Origin: Macrosoma leucophasiata
Lineage: Eukaryota > Arthropoda > Insecta > Lepidoptera > Hedylidae
Reading direction: 5' to 3'
Assembly: GCA_036365455.1 (NCBI GenBank)
Contig: JAWQUS010000010.1
Location: 19,888,501 to 19,952,500, forward strand
DNA: 64,000 bases
Shown here one piece after another: positions 43,559 to 55,765 of this stretch. The position numbers and the translations under genes are program-made. The notes beneath the pieces are model-generated. The model searched no databases. It had not been told where the DNA came from and worked only from the letters and a program-made list of their open reading frames with translations. How positions within the stretch are numbered: the first letter of the stretch is position 1; every line of letters begins with the position of its first letter.

Positions 43559-45830
43559 TGTTCTCGTTCATTACAAAAAGGAAATAAATACGTAATTATA
43601 ATACTGTTATTAACATTGTATTTAAAAAAGAAAATGAAGCTCGAAACAGCTTTAGCAACGGCCGCCAAACGGCATTAGTCACCGTTTTGGCAGTAAAAAA
43701 GACAAAAGCCGAGAATAATTGGGTGATGGGGTCATCGCATGACGAATAATTTTCATTAATTGCACTATATTTTGTATCTTAAAAACATTTTTTGTAAGTC
43801 AGTGTTACATAATATAAAAAGCCCGACCATTGAGTTAATGAGTATTTTTATGGTAGCTGCGATTAACTTAGGTGCGGAATTTATCACATCGTTGCATTAC
43901 TTTTACAAGATGCTGTTCATAAACTAGGTACTTGAATACTGTAGTTTATGAACTATGACTTATCCAAGATATTTTCATTGGAGCCATTACAAACCATTAA
44001 GAACCTCTACAAACTGCCTGATCATTTTCAGTTACGTAAGTATTCAATTACTTAATAACTTCCTTGAAACTTCAAGATTCGAATTCAAAACGTGTATTCA
44101 ACTTTAATTGTAACTTGTAGCATTATTTTTAGTAAATGTTCGAAGATGAACCCAGTTTCCCTATTTGTAATATGTAAAATGTTGTAAGTAATAACCCATT
44201 TTGAATCATATTCTAAGAACCATTGTGTGCAAAACCATTTAATACTTATATATAATAACTATTTATACTTTATATCACGAAGATCGGTTGTAGCCTTAGC
44301 CTACGCAATATACAATTACAAAGCTTTAAACGAAGGATTCAAAAAAGTAAATCAAAACTGTGAACAAAAGCAAAAACGGATTCGAAATCGTGTGCTACTC
44401 AATCCTAAACTCGCGAAGAGTTATGGAAGTTTCAAGTTGGCGCCATGAGTCGATTATTTTTACACCAAATCGGTACTGAGTCGCTTAGGGTAATGAGTAA
44501 TCATTCTAACAAAGAAACCACAAGCTGTCACTAAAATAAACACAAGTTCATTTCGCACGGAACCGATGCCGTAGCGTAACGATACTTGCGACAAATCTGT
44601 CTTGTTTTCAGCTTAATTGTGTATTTGTTCTATGCTAATGATAGCTTTTATTACTCACGTATGACAGTTTCAAGCTACAATCACTAGTAATGACGTTCAT
44701 AAATGAATATTGAATAGGATTTTATATGTTTATACTATGATTAAATAATTTGTTGCGGTAATCGCGATCTCCGATCGAAAGAGATCTTTCTACTGAACGT
44801 AACTTAGATTGGCAATCAATTTTAGATAAGTTTAAATTTATAAGACTTCTTAGAGCATATGTTCTAATTAAAAATGTTAATGCTATATCAACATCTGTAC
44901 TAACACTTCTGTGTACTATCAACCAGTTTGAGTTCGGAGTACGTGGGCGTTGCATTCACAATGTACGGTATAAGGCATCGCCCTTACTGCCTTTAATACT
45001 TGATACATACCACAGACCTGATACCATTCATTCATTTCTTCAATCAGAAACAACAAGATCTCTAGTTTCGATAATGTTTCACAGAACTAACATCATTAAC
45101 AACTAAGTATTTGTACCTATCTCTAAAGCCTTCTTATTATTTGTTCCTTGTCAAGTAAAACATCCGCAGATAACTTTCTATATAAGGCGAAGGCTTTATT
45201 ATTGTATGTTATTATAAAATGCCTATCTCAGACATTTTTAGAACAAGGCTAAACCTGCTTACTATGTAAATCAATTGCATGATGCCACTTCCCCGATTCC
45301 ACCTAGACGCTAACGAGATAACCTATAGTTGCCTACAAGTCATAATTTGCAGTAGAATTTATAGCGATTGAACGATAGCCCTCTATGGTTATTAGAAACT
45401 AGTATGATGATAAGGAGAGAGGATGTCAACGTAAAAAGTGGAGATACGTTGCAATTAGGCACGTATGAGCACAATCGGATTATTGGTAGCAAGCGCAGGA
45501 ATGCAGAGCGCATGCGCTGCGTCCGTAATGAAAATTGTACCCGTCACGCCAGCCCGCCTGTTAACCGTTACACGCCAGCAGATCTAATACACTACACCAT
45601 CAAAGCAAAATAAACTTTGATTCAAAGTATTAAGAATTATTGCAATAGCAGAACGTCAGTGGAAGAGGAATCGGGAGCGTAAATACAATATTCATGCGCG
45701 TTTCGGACGCAATCTCGTCGGCAGATTGACTGGAATCAACTTAATATCTTCATTTTCATAACATAATTTATCAACATAACAATGAATCATTTGAATTAAT
45801 TCTCAATCACACTTCAATTCTTAAGTGAAC
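43559..45830. other. No gene seen
   Basis: AT-rich DNA. Open frames at 44227 and 45368 have no recognisable content or supporting signals. Confidence 0.45.
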
Positions 45831-46480
45831 TTAATAGTGTTGATTAAACCACTGCAAGGCATTTCTGTGGAAGTTAATTTTGTGTTTATAGTAACGAGTA
45901 CTAAAGATCATGCATTTACGTACATTAACAGGTTTTAATGCAGCTTTAACCTCACATAACTTATATATTCATGTTGGGTCGGATCATAAAGAATTCATAG
46001 TAAGGTTTCCATTGGGACGCACAGTTTACTATCTCCCAGCCTTCACCACCTGTTCTGCGATGTTTTATTCATACTCCATCTAGTTGAGTCATAACAGTGC
46101 AAGCAGAACTGGCCACTGCAGGATTAGTATCATCATTATAAACAGGTGCAGCTTCGTCAATCATAACGATAACTTTTTCTCCAATCTGTGATATGAGAGG
46201 CAATAAAGTTTACAATCCCTTGGTATATTTCAGAGTACTTTTTGCTTCGTTGGTAATTTGTGTTTTTGTATAATGCAACTGGCGGAGCACGCTGTATTTT
46301 TACACGTCATTGGTCCATACCGGATTTTTCTCCGATGCATCGGTGATTAGGGCAGCAGCGGAATACCTTTATGGCAGATGGCTGTTTAGTTCAGTTTCTC
46401 TATTCGGTGTAAGACGATGGACGATGGTATAACTGTTAGCGTAGTTGTAAGTAATTAGCATAAACAAGGTGCAGGTGTAA
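45831..46480 (-). pseudogene. Decayed protein-coding remnant, family not identified
   Basis: Over about 600 bases, one minus-strand frame reads protein-like, non-repetitive sequence broken by at least four in-frame stops and one apparent frameshift, and it reaches a final stop at 45833-45831. Clear stretches are NSYTIVHRLTPNRETELN, LRQLHYTKTQITNEAK, LISQIGEKVIVMIDEAAP, ASSACTVMTQLDG, GWEIVNCASQWKPYYEFF and, after the shift, KAALKPVNVRKCMIF. The pair VIVMIDEA and TQLDG recalls the Walker B region of AAA+ ATPases, but the rest does not clearly fit, so this is only a hint. Capsid-like or other viral or transposon origin cannot be excluded. The missing 5' part and lack of splice signals fit a retrocopy or transposon remnant. 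Confidence 0.5.
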
Positions 46481-46765
46481 CAAGAAAGTCATTCGAAGCG
46501 TGGCACACAATTTGTCACCGTTTTTAATTAACGCTGTAATTTATTCAATGGAAATATTGACCAGATCATATTTTTTGAATCTACAAATCTGGTCGTGTTT
46601 AAATGTTGAGTCACATCTTTGAGAAAGTGGTCAATCCAGAAAGACGCCAATTACAAAAATATTTATAGTAGGTACTGGACTAATATTTTGTATTTGGGGC
46701 ATAAAAAACTTTTGTACCGCTTCGAACACCATTAACTGTAAATGTCGTTTTTTTGTAGATTTAGT

Positions 46766-47562
46766 AATTATAAGGGTTATTCGCCATCTCGACCGACAAA
46801 GACTAGCCAGATCGGGCGAGTTGGCACCTTTAGAATTTAATTAATATTTCTGTCGTCAACTCGCACGCTCATACAAAATACAGACAGGTAAATAAATTTA
46901 AAAAAAAATTTTTAGAAACGACTTCGAATAGATAACGATTTATATTTATCTGAAACAGATTTATACATAAAACTATTTAAAAAATCGACCGTACACTATC
47001 AAAGAGCATTCTGACGCGAAAAGAATAGCGCTCTTCTACACCACACCACCGAGTTAAACAGATTTGTGCTCACAAAAGGATAGCGCTATCTTTTTTTATT
47101 TATCTAACCCTCTATCCCAATCGTGGCAAAAATCGTGTTCTGTGATAATTATACCTATTGACAATTATTGTATGTTATAAGAAGTAGTTATAATAAGCCA
47201 AATGCTTTTGTGATATTGTTAATTCTATTTATATTTTAATTACAGCTATCTTACAATAAGAAGATAAATATTATCAAACTTTATATTTAAAAGGATCAAA
47301 AAAAATACTATAAAACAGAAAGATACTTGTGCTATTGATAAATATTACTACCACAGTTACCGAACTCAGACTCGGAAACATAAGTATTGAAGTATATACG
47401 AATTATGTATCGTAATACTTTTGTAGTTGACTGTACTCAATCCCCTCACAATTATAAGGTCGGGCGAGTTGACGACAGAAATATTATTAAAATTTAAAAG
47501 GTGCCAAGTCGCCCAATCAGGCCAGTTTTTGTCGGGCGAGATGACGAATAACCCAATTATAA
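46766..47562. mobile_element. 781-bp long-TIR element with 8-bp target duplication
   Basis: The element 46774-47554 starts GGGTTATTCGCCATCTCG and ends CGAGATGACGAATAACCC. The inverted repeats extend for about 95 bases (to TTTCTGTCGTCAACTCGC and its complement). AATTATAA is repeated exactly on both sides (46766-46773, 47555-47562). The centre has no ORF, so the element is non-autonomous. The 8-bp duplication points to hAT-like or a related superfamily. Confidence 0.85.
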
Positions 47563-48224
47563 TTATAGGAAACTAAAAAATGTGTAGGTATCGATAACAA
47601 GCTAAATTGTGACTTACCACTCAGTACACAAGCAATACTTACAACGATCAGTTTTAAAATGACTAAGGTGAAACCCATTAGGTAATAATTTAAGCATTAA
47701 GGAAAACAGTCAAATAAGTAAAATATAGGTATTTACTTGCAGAAACAAAGATAGCAAAAACAACAGGCGTAGGTACCCTAGGCCTTCGCGCCGTAGCTAT
47801 AACTAATAGGTAGGTAAGTACTTTTTATTTGTTCCTGTAATATCTGCTTTAACATCCATATCTAGATCCAAACTACTCCAAGCAGACTATCAACCAATTC
47901 AACTCACAAAAGCTTCGACGAAATAAATTCGCAAAGGACTTTGGCATCGCTCTCGAAAGATAATTTTCCTCAATTAACCGTCTCGCCTAGAGTTCCCAGT
48001 GTGTCTCATTAGATAACGCGTGAACCCAGGACCCCGGCAATGCCCGGCATTAAGTAATTTAACCCATTAAAGTGAGCAGAACTCGTGCGCAATCTTTAAG
48101 GCCTGACCACACAAAGTGCGAGTGAATCGAACGTGAACGTGACTCAAGTATAACACCACCATTTGTAGAAACTTATGTGCGGTTATAATGTTGTGGAAGT
48201 AACGATAACGATAAATGAAGCGCT
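47563..48224. other. No gene seen
   Basis: AT-rich spacer with several TAGGTA words. Confidence 0.5.
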
Positions 48225-48343
48225 GAAGCGCGCATGGCCCAGCGGCTGGTGTAGATCGTAAGCGATTTGCTCGGTTAAGCACTACGGGCGCGGTCGGGTA
48301 GTCTGATGGGTGAACGCTAGCAGCAAATTAAATGCGCGTTTCC
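48225..48343 (+). mobile_element. 5S rRNA-derived SINE, truncated copy
   Basis: GAAGCGCGCATGGCCCAGCG through GTTAAGCACTACGGGCGCGG to AATTAAATGCGCGTTTCC, identical in layout to the first 118 bases of the full copy at 29193. Cut exactly where an R2 element begins. Confidence 0.75.
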
Positions 48344-48620
48344 TTTATAAAGATTGCCTCAGAATGAAATAATGTGTCAGAGGTTTGATATATTAATATA
48401 CGGACTATTTGTATGGGAAAATGAAATGTGGTTTTTACTATTTCCCTTCAATTTCTCCATATTTTCTTACCGTTCAAACCTTCCCTGGACTTCCAAACAT
48501 CATTCAAAACCAAAATTAGCCAAGTCGGTCCAGCCGTTCTCGAGTTTCTCGAGCGAGACTAACGAGAACAGCAATTGATTTACATATATATAAATCAATT
48601 GCTGTTCTTACAACATTAAA
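48344..48620 (-). repeat. R2 repeat copy
   Basis: Reversed R2 (GACTATTTGTATGGGAAAA, GGTCCAGCCGTTCTCGAG). It ends with a small hairpin, CAATTGATTTACATATATAT and AAATCAATTG. Confidence 0.65.
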
Positions 48621-48809
48621 GTACATATTATACAAACAAACTACAAACATAAAGTATATATTATTATTTTTACAAAACTAGTTTTCAAATATCCTGAAGG
48701 TAACGATAAATTATTGTACATTTTCATACAAAAAGATCAAGAAAACTATTTTTTTTACCATCCTGCTAAATAAATAGTTGTGTCAGGTTATGTTGAGGAT
48801 GAGCAAAAC

Positions 48810-48860
48810 ATTGCAAGCCTCAGAAGTAGCAACGCATCTCGATAGATTTTTGGAAGCGAA
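48810..48860 (-). repeat. R1 remnant
   Basis: GCCTCAGAAGTAGCAACGCA only. Confidence 0.35.
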
Positions 48861-49374
48861 TTCTGGCAGAGGCGCAACGATGCACGATGGTTGAAAGTTG
48901 CTGCTTTACGTAATAATTGGTGGTAGAAACTGTTATTTTAATGGGAGAAACTGCATAGACTTAAAAACAGTACAGGCTATTCACATCACCACATAATGAT
49001 TCTCATACTAGACAGTGACAACAGGTGGATATAAAAAAGATGTAGGTGATGGTATTAATTAGACAAAAATGTAATTATCGCACCCTTTGCAATTTCAGAC
49101 CAATCTCTGTCTGAGTCTCAATCTGACTTAATATAAATTCTGCAGATTCCTTAATTTCTGGCAAAACAGCTTAGACCTCGGAATGCTCTATACCTTGTTT
49201 TTGTAGAATACGTAGATTTTAACAGGATTCCTTTCTATGCTTGACTGCCACTTTCAAAATATAAAAAAATATTTAGATAAGTATGTAGCTGCTACGAGTA
49301 TAAGCAATAATCTGTGCTATAACCTGTATATGACCAAATAGGTCGAGTTCTGTCTGATGGTGGTGTCAAAAGTC

Positions 49375-49510
49375 TTAGGAATCGCCGTGCATGTATGAAG
49401 AGAATGATGAAGGTAGACGAGGCACGAGAGGTTTGTCAGAACCGGGATGTCTGGCGCTCTACACTCTCTGCCTACCCCGTTAGGGACCTGGCGTGAAGAT
49501 ACATTATATT
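49375..49510 (+). mobile_element. RTE-type LINE C-terminal fragment
   Basis: An open frame reads RRACMKRMMKVDEAREVC, QNRDVWRSTLSAYP and VRDLA before TGA, the end of an RTE-family ORF. It is better preserved than its relative at 8138-8290, and is followed by an ATTATATTACATTATA tail. Confidence 0.65.
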
Positions 49511-50106
49511 ACATTATAACCTGTAACCATTCCAGGCGCACTTTATCTGTGTTGGCTCTTATTGTATAACAGCATGTGTAATGTGCATATTGACCGATTT
49601 TATGGTACTGATAACCTACCATTTTTACTTTACGTGTGCAATCTAATGGAACTATTTCATAAATTTCTATTATTAGAGTTATATCAATTATGACGAGAGA
49701 GGTACCTTCTTACGCATCAATCGTTATTTTACTTGCACTTATAATATTATAGAATTCAAAAACCTTCCAATATTAAAGTTAAACTTTGTATCGTCTTAAT
49801 TGAGAGATAAGTAGGAGTTTGGAAATAAAAAATAAAACAATTTCAATCATTGATCTATATGTACTAAAGTACTAGATAGGACACGCCCCGTGGTAGCGTT
49901 TCCAACGACTCCAGTTTTCAAAAGTTAATTTACCACACATTCACTTAGTAACGTGAAAACGTCTCTCATCCTACTCGTACAAATCTGTCAAATCAATTTA
50001 AAAACGGAAACTGCTGTTGTCTACGGTGTCTTCTCTATATAATTACTTCGTTGATTTCAAGGGTCGTTCGTCAATCAACACGTTTGGGCTCTACATTTTG
50101 TGAATT
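49511..50106. other. No gene seen
   Basis: AT-rich spacer. Confidence 0.5.
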
Positions 50107-50428
50107 GTAGCTAGCGTAGAGCAACACGGGCCACCGGCCGCGGCGGAGTAGACATAGCACTTATTAACGATGCAAAACAGTCTGTCATTTTTTCAGGGGC
50201 GAAATACGTGTGACACGACACATACACACTACAAAAATCGTCTATTACTACGAAACTCACACCTTGACTTGACAAAATACATAAACAATTTCACGCACAC
50301 ATTTAAACATCTAGCCGACAGGCATAGGTAGTAGGAACACTAAACTTGTGCTTGTACTTTGACAGAGAGGAAAGCCTGCATATGGCTACTCTCCTCGGGG
50401 GTGGTCCGTGTTGCTCTATGGTATCTAG
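50107..50428. mobile_element. hAT-like MITE, copy 4, with 8-bp target duplication
   Basis: The element 50115-50420 (CGTAGAGCAACACGG to CCGTGTTGCTCTATG) lies between GTAGCTAG (50107-50114) and GTATCTAG (50421-50428), which differ at one base. Its long centre contains TCGTCTATTACTACGAAACT, shared with copies 2 and 3. Confidence 0.8.
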
Positions 50429-51708
50429 CGCGGAATAGATTAATAAGGATCCTTATTTATCTATTCCGTGGCTAGTCATAAATACAGAACTGAAATGCAT
50501 TATGTGGTACCTATGGATTTGAGAGGATATGGAGTTATTATAGGAGAGCGTTGCCATTGTATCAGAAGTTAATATTTTCCATTAAGATGTTATTCGCTAT
50601 AATCTCCTTCCGAACACAAATAATGTGTCTGTTAGGTAAACTTAATGTAAGTAATAAGTTAATTACGGAAGTTATGCACGAAACATTGCAATTAACCCGT
50701 GTCGTTCTTTTAGGTTAATGACAACAATTAGGTAAATGTATAGCCATAGAAAGTGTTAGTGAAAATTCTGTTAAGTTTAAATTATTATGAATTGAATACA
50801 ATTATGTAATTGGGTAAGAATGTTTATCAAATGAGGATCACGTCGCAAGCAAAAGTGTAACAGGGCGTCTCAATCAGTAGATCTGAGAATTTTGAGGATA
50901 ATATCAGTAATTTACTGAATTAAGAACGCACTAGTTGGACTGGTTCAAATTAGGAAAGGTATCATCCAATATTAAACTTAAAGGTTGATGATACTTCAAT
51001 GTATGGTGTGTCTTGTATAGTAGATCTGTATAGTCAACTCCAATTCTGTTATGGATGTCGAATACGAGTACTGGATAGTTCAGCTTCTCTCTAGAAAGAA
51101 TTAGTAATATTTGGGGAGTATTGTCGTTTGATGTTACTCGTATTATGAATTAGGCTTCTGTGGATGCTAGCATCGGTACATGCTAGCATCGGTACATAAA
51201 TGAGAAAAAATAATGCTCCTACGGTTTTTTTGCTTAAGAAATTCTTCCTACATGAATCCTGGCCAAATAACGTAATGCAAAATTAATTTTTCAATTAATG
51301 TTACAGCGGGCAAGGATACCTAACCAACATTGGTATTATGTTTGAGTATTCAAAACATACATACACACCACCGCACAAAAGGGTACCAAATGCATCGTTC
51401 ATCTCTACCACCTCCAAACTTAAAAATAAAAAAATATTTTTGTAAATGTATGTATTATAGCTATTCTGTTGATTACACCGTCCGTTTATAACACGTCAGA
51501 TAGATCTGTCAAGCTCGCAGGACGAAGCGGAGTCGGTTACAAAAGTAATAATGTGGAAGTCACGATACCAAAGCATCAGAGCACGTGTTACCAAACTGGT
51601 TTGACTGCGGTCAGAGTATGGGCATGGGCGTCTACTATCATACGCGACGATACTCGACCAAAATTTTTATTATTATTGAGCGACTAAAAAAGTAGTAGTG
51701 CTCAACAA
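50429..51708. other. No gene seen; short 16-bp tandem duplication inside
   Basis: TGCTAGCATCGGTACA occurs twice in tandem at about 51167-51198. The open frame at 51469-51687 has no recognised content. Confidence 0.5.
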
Positions 51709-51938
51709 TAAATATTGCACATCGAGCCTAGGAAAGTGACTTCGGCTTATTTCGGATCTGTAAAGCGTTATCTCTTTCGCACCGTACCTATTTGACGTTT
51801 GTCGACCATTTTGATCAAGTTTTGACCAATACCAGATTGTCAGTGCTTACGTAGGCAGTGTGCAACAGAGATAACGCTCTACGAAGTCGAAACGAACCGA
51901 TCATCTCTTTCGCAGGCTCGATGTGCAATATTAATTGT
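51709..51938. mobile_element. MITE family F, copy 2 (best preserved)
   Basis: ATATTGCACATCGAGCCTAG to GCTCGATGTGCAATATTA. Inner blocks AAAGCGTTATCTCTTTCGCA and CAGAGATAACGCTCTACG are inverted repeats. Confidence 0.75.
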
Positions 51939-52064
51939 TTAGTATGTACCTACTGTACTTGTGTTGATAATTAATGAAGGAACGAGCAGATATAGGTACC
52001 TAAAGTAGTTGTTTTGAATCTATTGATACTTCACGGCGTTATTAGGGACAACTATCTAGTGTTA

Positions 52065-52150
52065 GGGACTCGAGGGCTCAGGCACCACCACATTAAAGGC
52101 ATTACCTAATCTACGAGTATCTACCACTAAATGGTTGTGTTCAGGTTTTC
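52065..52150 (-). repeat. R1 remnant
   Basis: GGCACCACCACATTAAAGGC and CACTAAATGGTTGTGTTCAG, cut by the next element. Confidence 0.45.
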
Positions 52151-52340
52151 ATTTAATTTTTTTTTTCATTTTATTGCATTTACAAAGACATTCGTACATG
52201 AGTATATTTAAAACTAAACGAATACTAACTACTACTATTGATTTTTCTTTTGCTAACTAGCCATCGGACCCCAAACAAGGCAGAGCCTGTATTTTGGACG
52301 CCCTGAGACCCAGTTTACAAAATCCGTTAAGCGTCTAGCC
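52151..52340 (-). mobile_element. LINE 3' tail, reversed
   Basis: A T tract then CATTTTATTGCATTTACAAA reads as an AATAAAATG tail on the minus strand. GGCAGAGCCTGTATTTTGGA follows. Inserted into, or adjacent to, the R1 remnant. Confidence 0.4.
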
Positions 52341-52929
52341 TTAGTCTAGGTTAGGTTACTACTTCGTTTTATAATGTACTGATTCTTGTGATGATTATAA
52401 TGATAGGTAAGTAGCTAACTAAGAAGATACGTGTCCTAAATGTTTTCGTTATCAGCGATCAAGTTGATGTAAGTACGAAACCTGAGGCTTAATTATCGTA
52501 AGAAAATAGTCACTGAATCGCAATTATTTAGTTTTGTTGTCTTGCAATAACCAATGATAAATAATAGTAGACCCTCGAGTTGCGTATATCTGTGCGTTCG
52601 TTAAGATCGGCCTAAACCAGATTTTAAATAAATCTTGAAATTAATTTGGTAAATTAATTTAAAAAGCAACAAAATTACCTACTTGAATGGCTGTTCTATT
52701 AAGTAGAGAACATGTAAACGTTGAATTGAATGGATAATAATCTGTTAAGGTTACTTATTTTAGGGTACCTACCTGCTCTACATGAGTGTAGAATTGTAGT
52801 GTTCGTTCATTGCTATATCTACAAATTGTTTTTAACATGTCTATTATTCATTCCTTATTTTACCTAAACTAATATTGTTAGGGCTTATACCATTAGCATT
52901 AAATATAAAACTAAAGTGTACCTATGCTA

Positions 52930-53150
52930 CTAGACTCGAAATTCACAGACCGCACTACATCTTTATTTGGAATAAAAGTCTAACTTTCAATACCTACTAG
53001 TTCTGTCTTTGGAAAGCATATCTTTACTGACTAACTAATAAGCAAAATAAAAATAGTTTGCCAATGAATAGAATATGCATTAAAGTAAGTATTTAAAGTT
53101 CGACTTTTAAGTAAAATCGTACTGCAACAGTGCAATCTGACAATCTAGCC
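52930..53150. repeat. Degenerate foldback element
   Basis: GAAATTCACAGACCGCACTA at the left and GTACTGCAACAGTGCAATCTG at the right are decayed arms like those at 39585-39750. Confidence 0.35.
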
Positions 53151-54499
53151 CTCGTTTAGTAGGTATAACATTATTTGGTATAACAACTGCAAACATCTTA
53201 AAAAGATAATAAAGGCAACAGTCGCATCAAAAGCAAACAGAATTTCGGCTATAAGCTTTGATATGTTTAGGCCGACACTGTACGTAGAATTTATTATAAT
53301 AAATATGCAGTGTATTAAGATAATGGTGTCGACGGATCGACGGACAGACCCGCATACTTTTTGTTACGCAATAGTATAGTTGAATTATTGTACCGTGAGA
53401 AATATTAATATTCAATAGGTTCGTAGTAAGGCGTTGGGCAATCACGTACCATAAATTTCCTTTTTATTGTGAAGGAAACATTTATATTGTAAACATGGTA
53501 AACATTGACTTTTTTAAGAATAGCGTAATTTATACGATAGGGCGATAACTGATAAAACTTTTTCTTGAATAAACAAAGCGATTCTTATTTCAATGAAAAT
53601 TACGAAATTAGATTTATTATCGCCCAGTAACTTTCTAGATGTTAGATCTAAATAAACCAACAAGATTAATGTATACATAGGTAGAGAAAAGACATCGGGA
53701 ACAAACAGAAGGTTCCGTTTTTAAATTGATTTGACAAATATTTATGTGAGACTTTTTCACGTTATCTGTCATGTTACTATGTGAAAGTGTGGTAAAAGAG
53801 GTGTTGCAAAAATGTATGGACCTCCGGCCATGTATTGTACACAATATCATTAGACAGGCAAAATCAATATACAAACGTTTTAAATGCATATTTTCACTTA
53901 TTTAGCTTTGTTTGCAGTTACAAAACATTATTTGCAGTTAGAATTGCAACTCAAAACCAACATGGCGAATATGGCGGGCGATTTTGACATTTTCAGTTTT
54001 TAAATTGTATTTGTATGTGATTATATAGTACTTGGAGAAAAAAAAAAAATTTTATAAATACTATCGAAATCGATTGATCCCAAGTGTCGGCTGTATCGCC
54101 GCCATGTTTTACATAGTTGAAAATGATAAAATCGTTTGAATTAAATGTGGTTGTAACTCTAAAATATATTCTTGAATAATTTAATTGTATTTTTTTCGGA
54201 TTCTTCTTTAATTTACCCATTTTTTGTGGACGTGTACATACTAGAGCCGAGCTCGCAACATCTCCTTTTTTACCTCTGGAAGCTGGAACCGTGTTATGGG
54301 AGCTATATAATGGGAGCAACCTGTTAATTACTACTTAATATAGGATATAGGTTAAAGTTATTCATTTTCCGTAAATCTAACCTTAAAGTTCCAGATTGTT
54401 CTAATTTGATTTTGAATATTTCGTAGTGAATTGACATCGGTATTATTTAATTAAATACCTATACATTAATGTCCGTAGTGGGTATACTGGTAAGTTTAT
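53151..54499. other. No gene seen
   Basis: AT-rich DNA. The open frame at 53993-54319 on the minus strand has no recognised domain. Confidence 0.45.
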
Positions 54500-54745
54500 A
54501 AAGGTTTTTTTTATAAAGGTTTATTTTATGTTATGGAAGTGGTAAAGAAGCATGCAGTTCACATTGATGTTAAGTGATGGCTGCAGCCTATAGACACCCA
54601 CACAAAGACCAAGGTCAAAATGCAGATGCGTTACCACTCTTAAGGCCTAAGGTGCTATGCCTTTGTGCCGGAAATTACAAGGCAATACATTACCACCTGA
54701 CCGGAACACGATAGTGCTGAACACTACCATTTAGTGGCAAGTAAA
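54500..54745 (+). repeat. R1 repeat
   Basis: Complete left two thirds of R1, to CTACCATTTAGTGGCAAGTA. Confidence 0.7.
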
Positions 54746-55439
54746 AATGGTAGCAAAACGGCCAAGCCACACGTTTTAACTAGAATGTAGAGTAGGTATG
54801 CGAAGTTGGGTCTAGTAAAGTTAGGGTGCATATATCAAGAATCTTGACTCTACATGACATCTGACCTTATTTATATATATACATTTTGAGTAAAGTGTAG
54901 AGTTTGTGAAGTTAGGGCTTGTAGGTTTAGAGCGTGTAGTCTTTGGACCTTGGCTTTATACGATATCTGATAACTTTTTCACAGGGTAAGCAAGCTAGAG
55001 TCGTCTTGGCAACATTTTTACATGAAAATGTTTTGGTGAGATTTCATTTATTTTTGTAAGTTGGTTAATATTATTATTATTTTTGGATTCATTTTTTTTC
55101 TTTGATTTTTTTTTTGTTTATCGTTATAGCATATGCGACGAATATCGGTGATTTCTCGCGGTGAACGAATGCTATAAGGCTGCCAGAAATACCGTGTCCC
55201 TAGTCCGCCGTCACTAATTCCGTATAACCTTAAACCTCTCTTTTTAAGGTGTTGGAGGATAATTTTCGAAAAATCACCACACGTATGTAGTAAAAGAAGT
55301 ATGTTTACTAATTTTAAGATATATATTTAGCACAAGAAATAACATGTCTCATACAAACTTCCACCCTCTATAGCAAGAGGATGGGTTAGGTTAGGTTTTT
55401 AATTTCTTGTTGTCACTGTACTAATATTTGCTTACATAC

Positions 55440-55765
55440 CAATTCTAAAACTTCAGGAATTACCCTACGAATTTTGATGATCAGTGAATCAGTCAGTGAG
55501 CCAGTGACCAAATTATGGGTTTTTGGGCCTCTATAAAATCTAAAGTATAACAGCTGCTGTATTCAAATTTTACATGTTTAATTACTGTACTCGTGGTATC
55601 ATAATATCTTGAAATTTTTAAATATCTGGCATTATCCAAATCAAAGTTACGAGGGTTCGAAAATACGAAGAAACGTTCCGAGAAAAGGTAGGAAGTGCCC
55701 TTGCGCTTCGCTTGGCTCGTCTTCGCGGGGGTACTGCCGTGCCCCCAGATAATATTAATCGTATG
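55440..55765. repeat. Lepidopteran repeat (CTTGGCTCGTCTTCGCGG type)
   Basis: GCGCTTCGCTTGGCTCGTCT then TACTGCCGTGCCCCCAGATA matches a style of interspersed repeat common in lepidopteran genomes. Boundaries uncertain. Confidence 0.35.

Noticed and set aside
53993..54319. 108-codon minus-strand ORF
   Set aside because: It includes long Lys/Phe low-complexity stretches from A/T tracts and has no recognisable domain.
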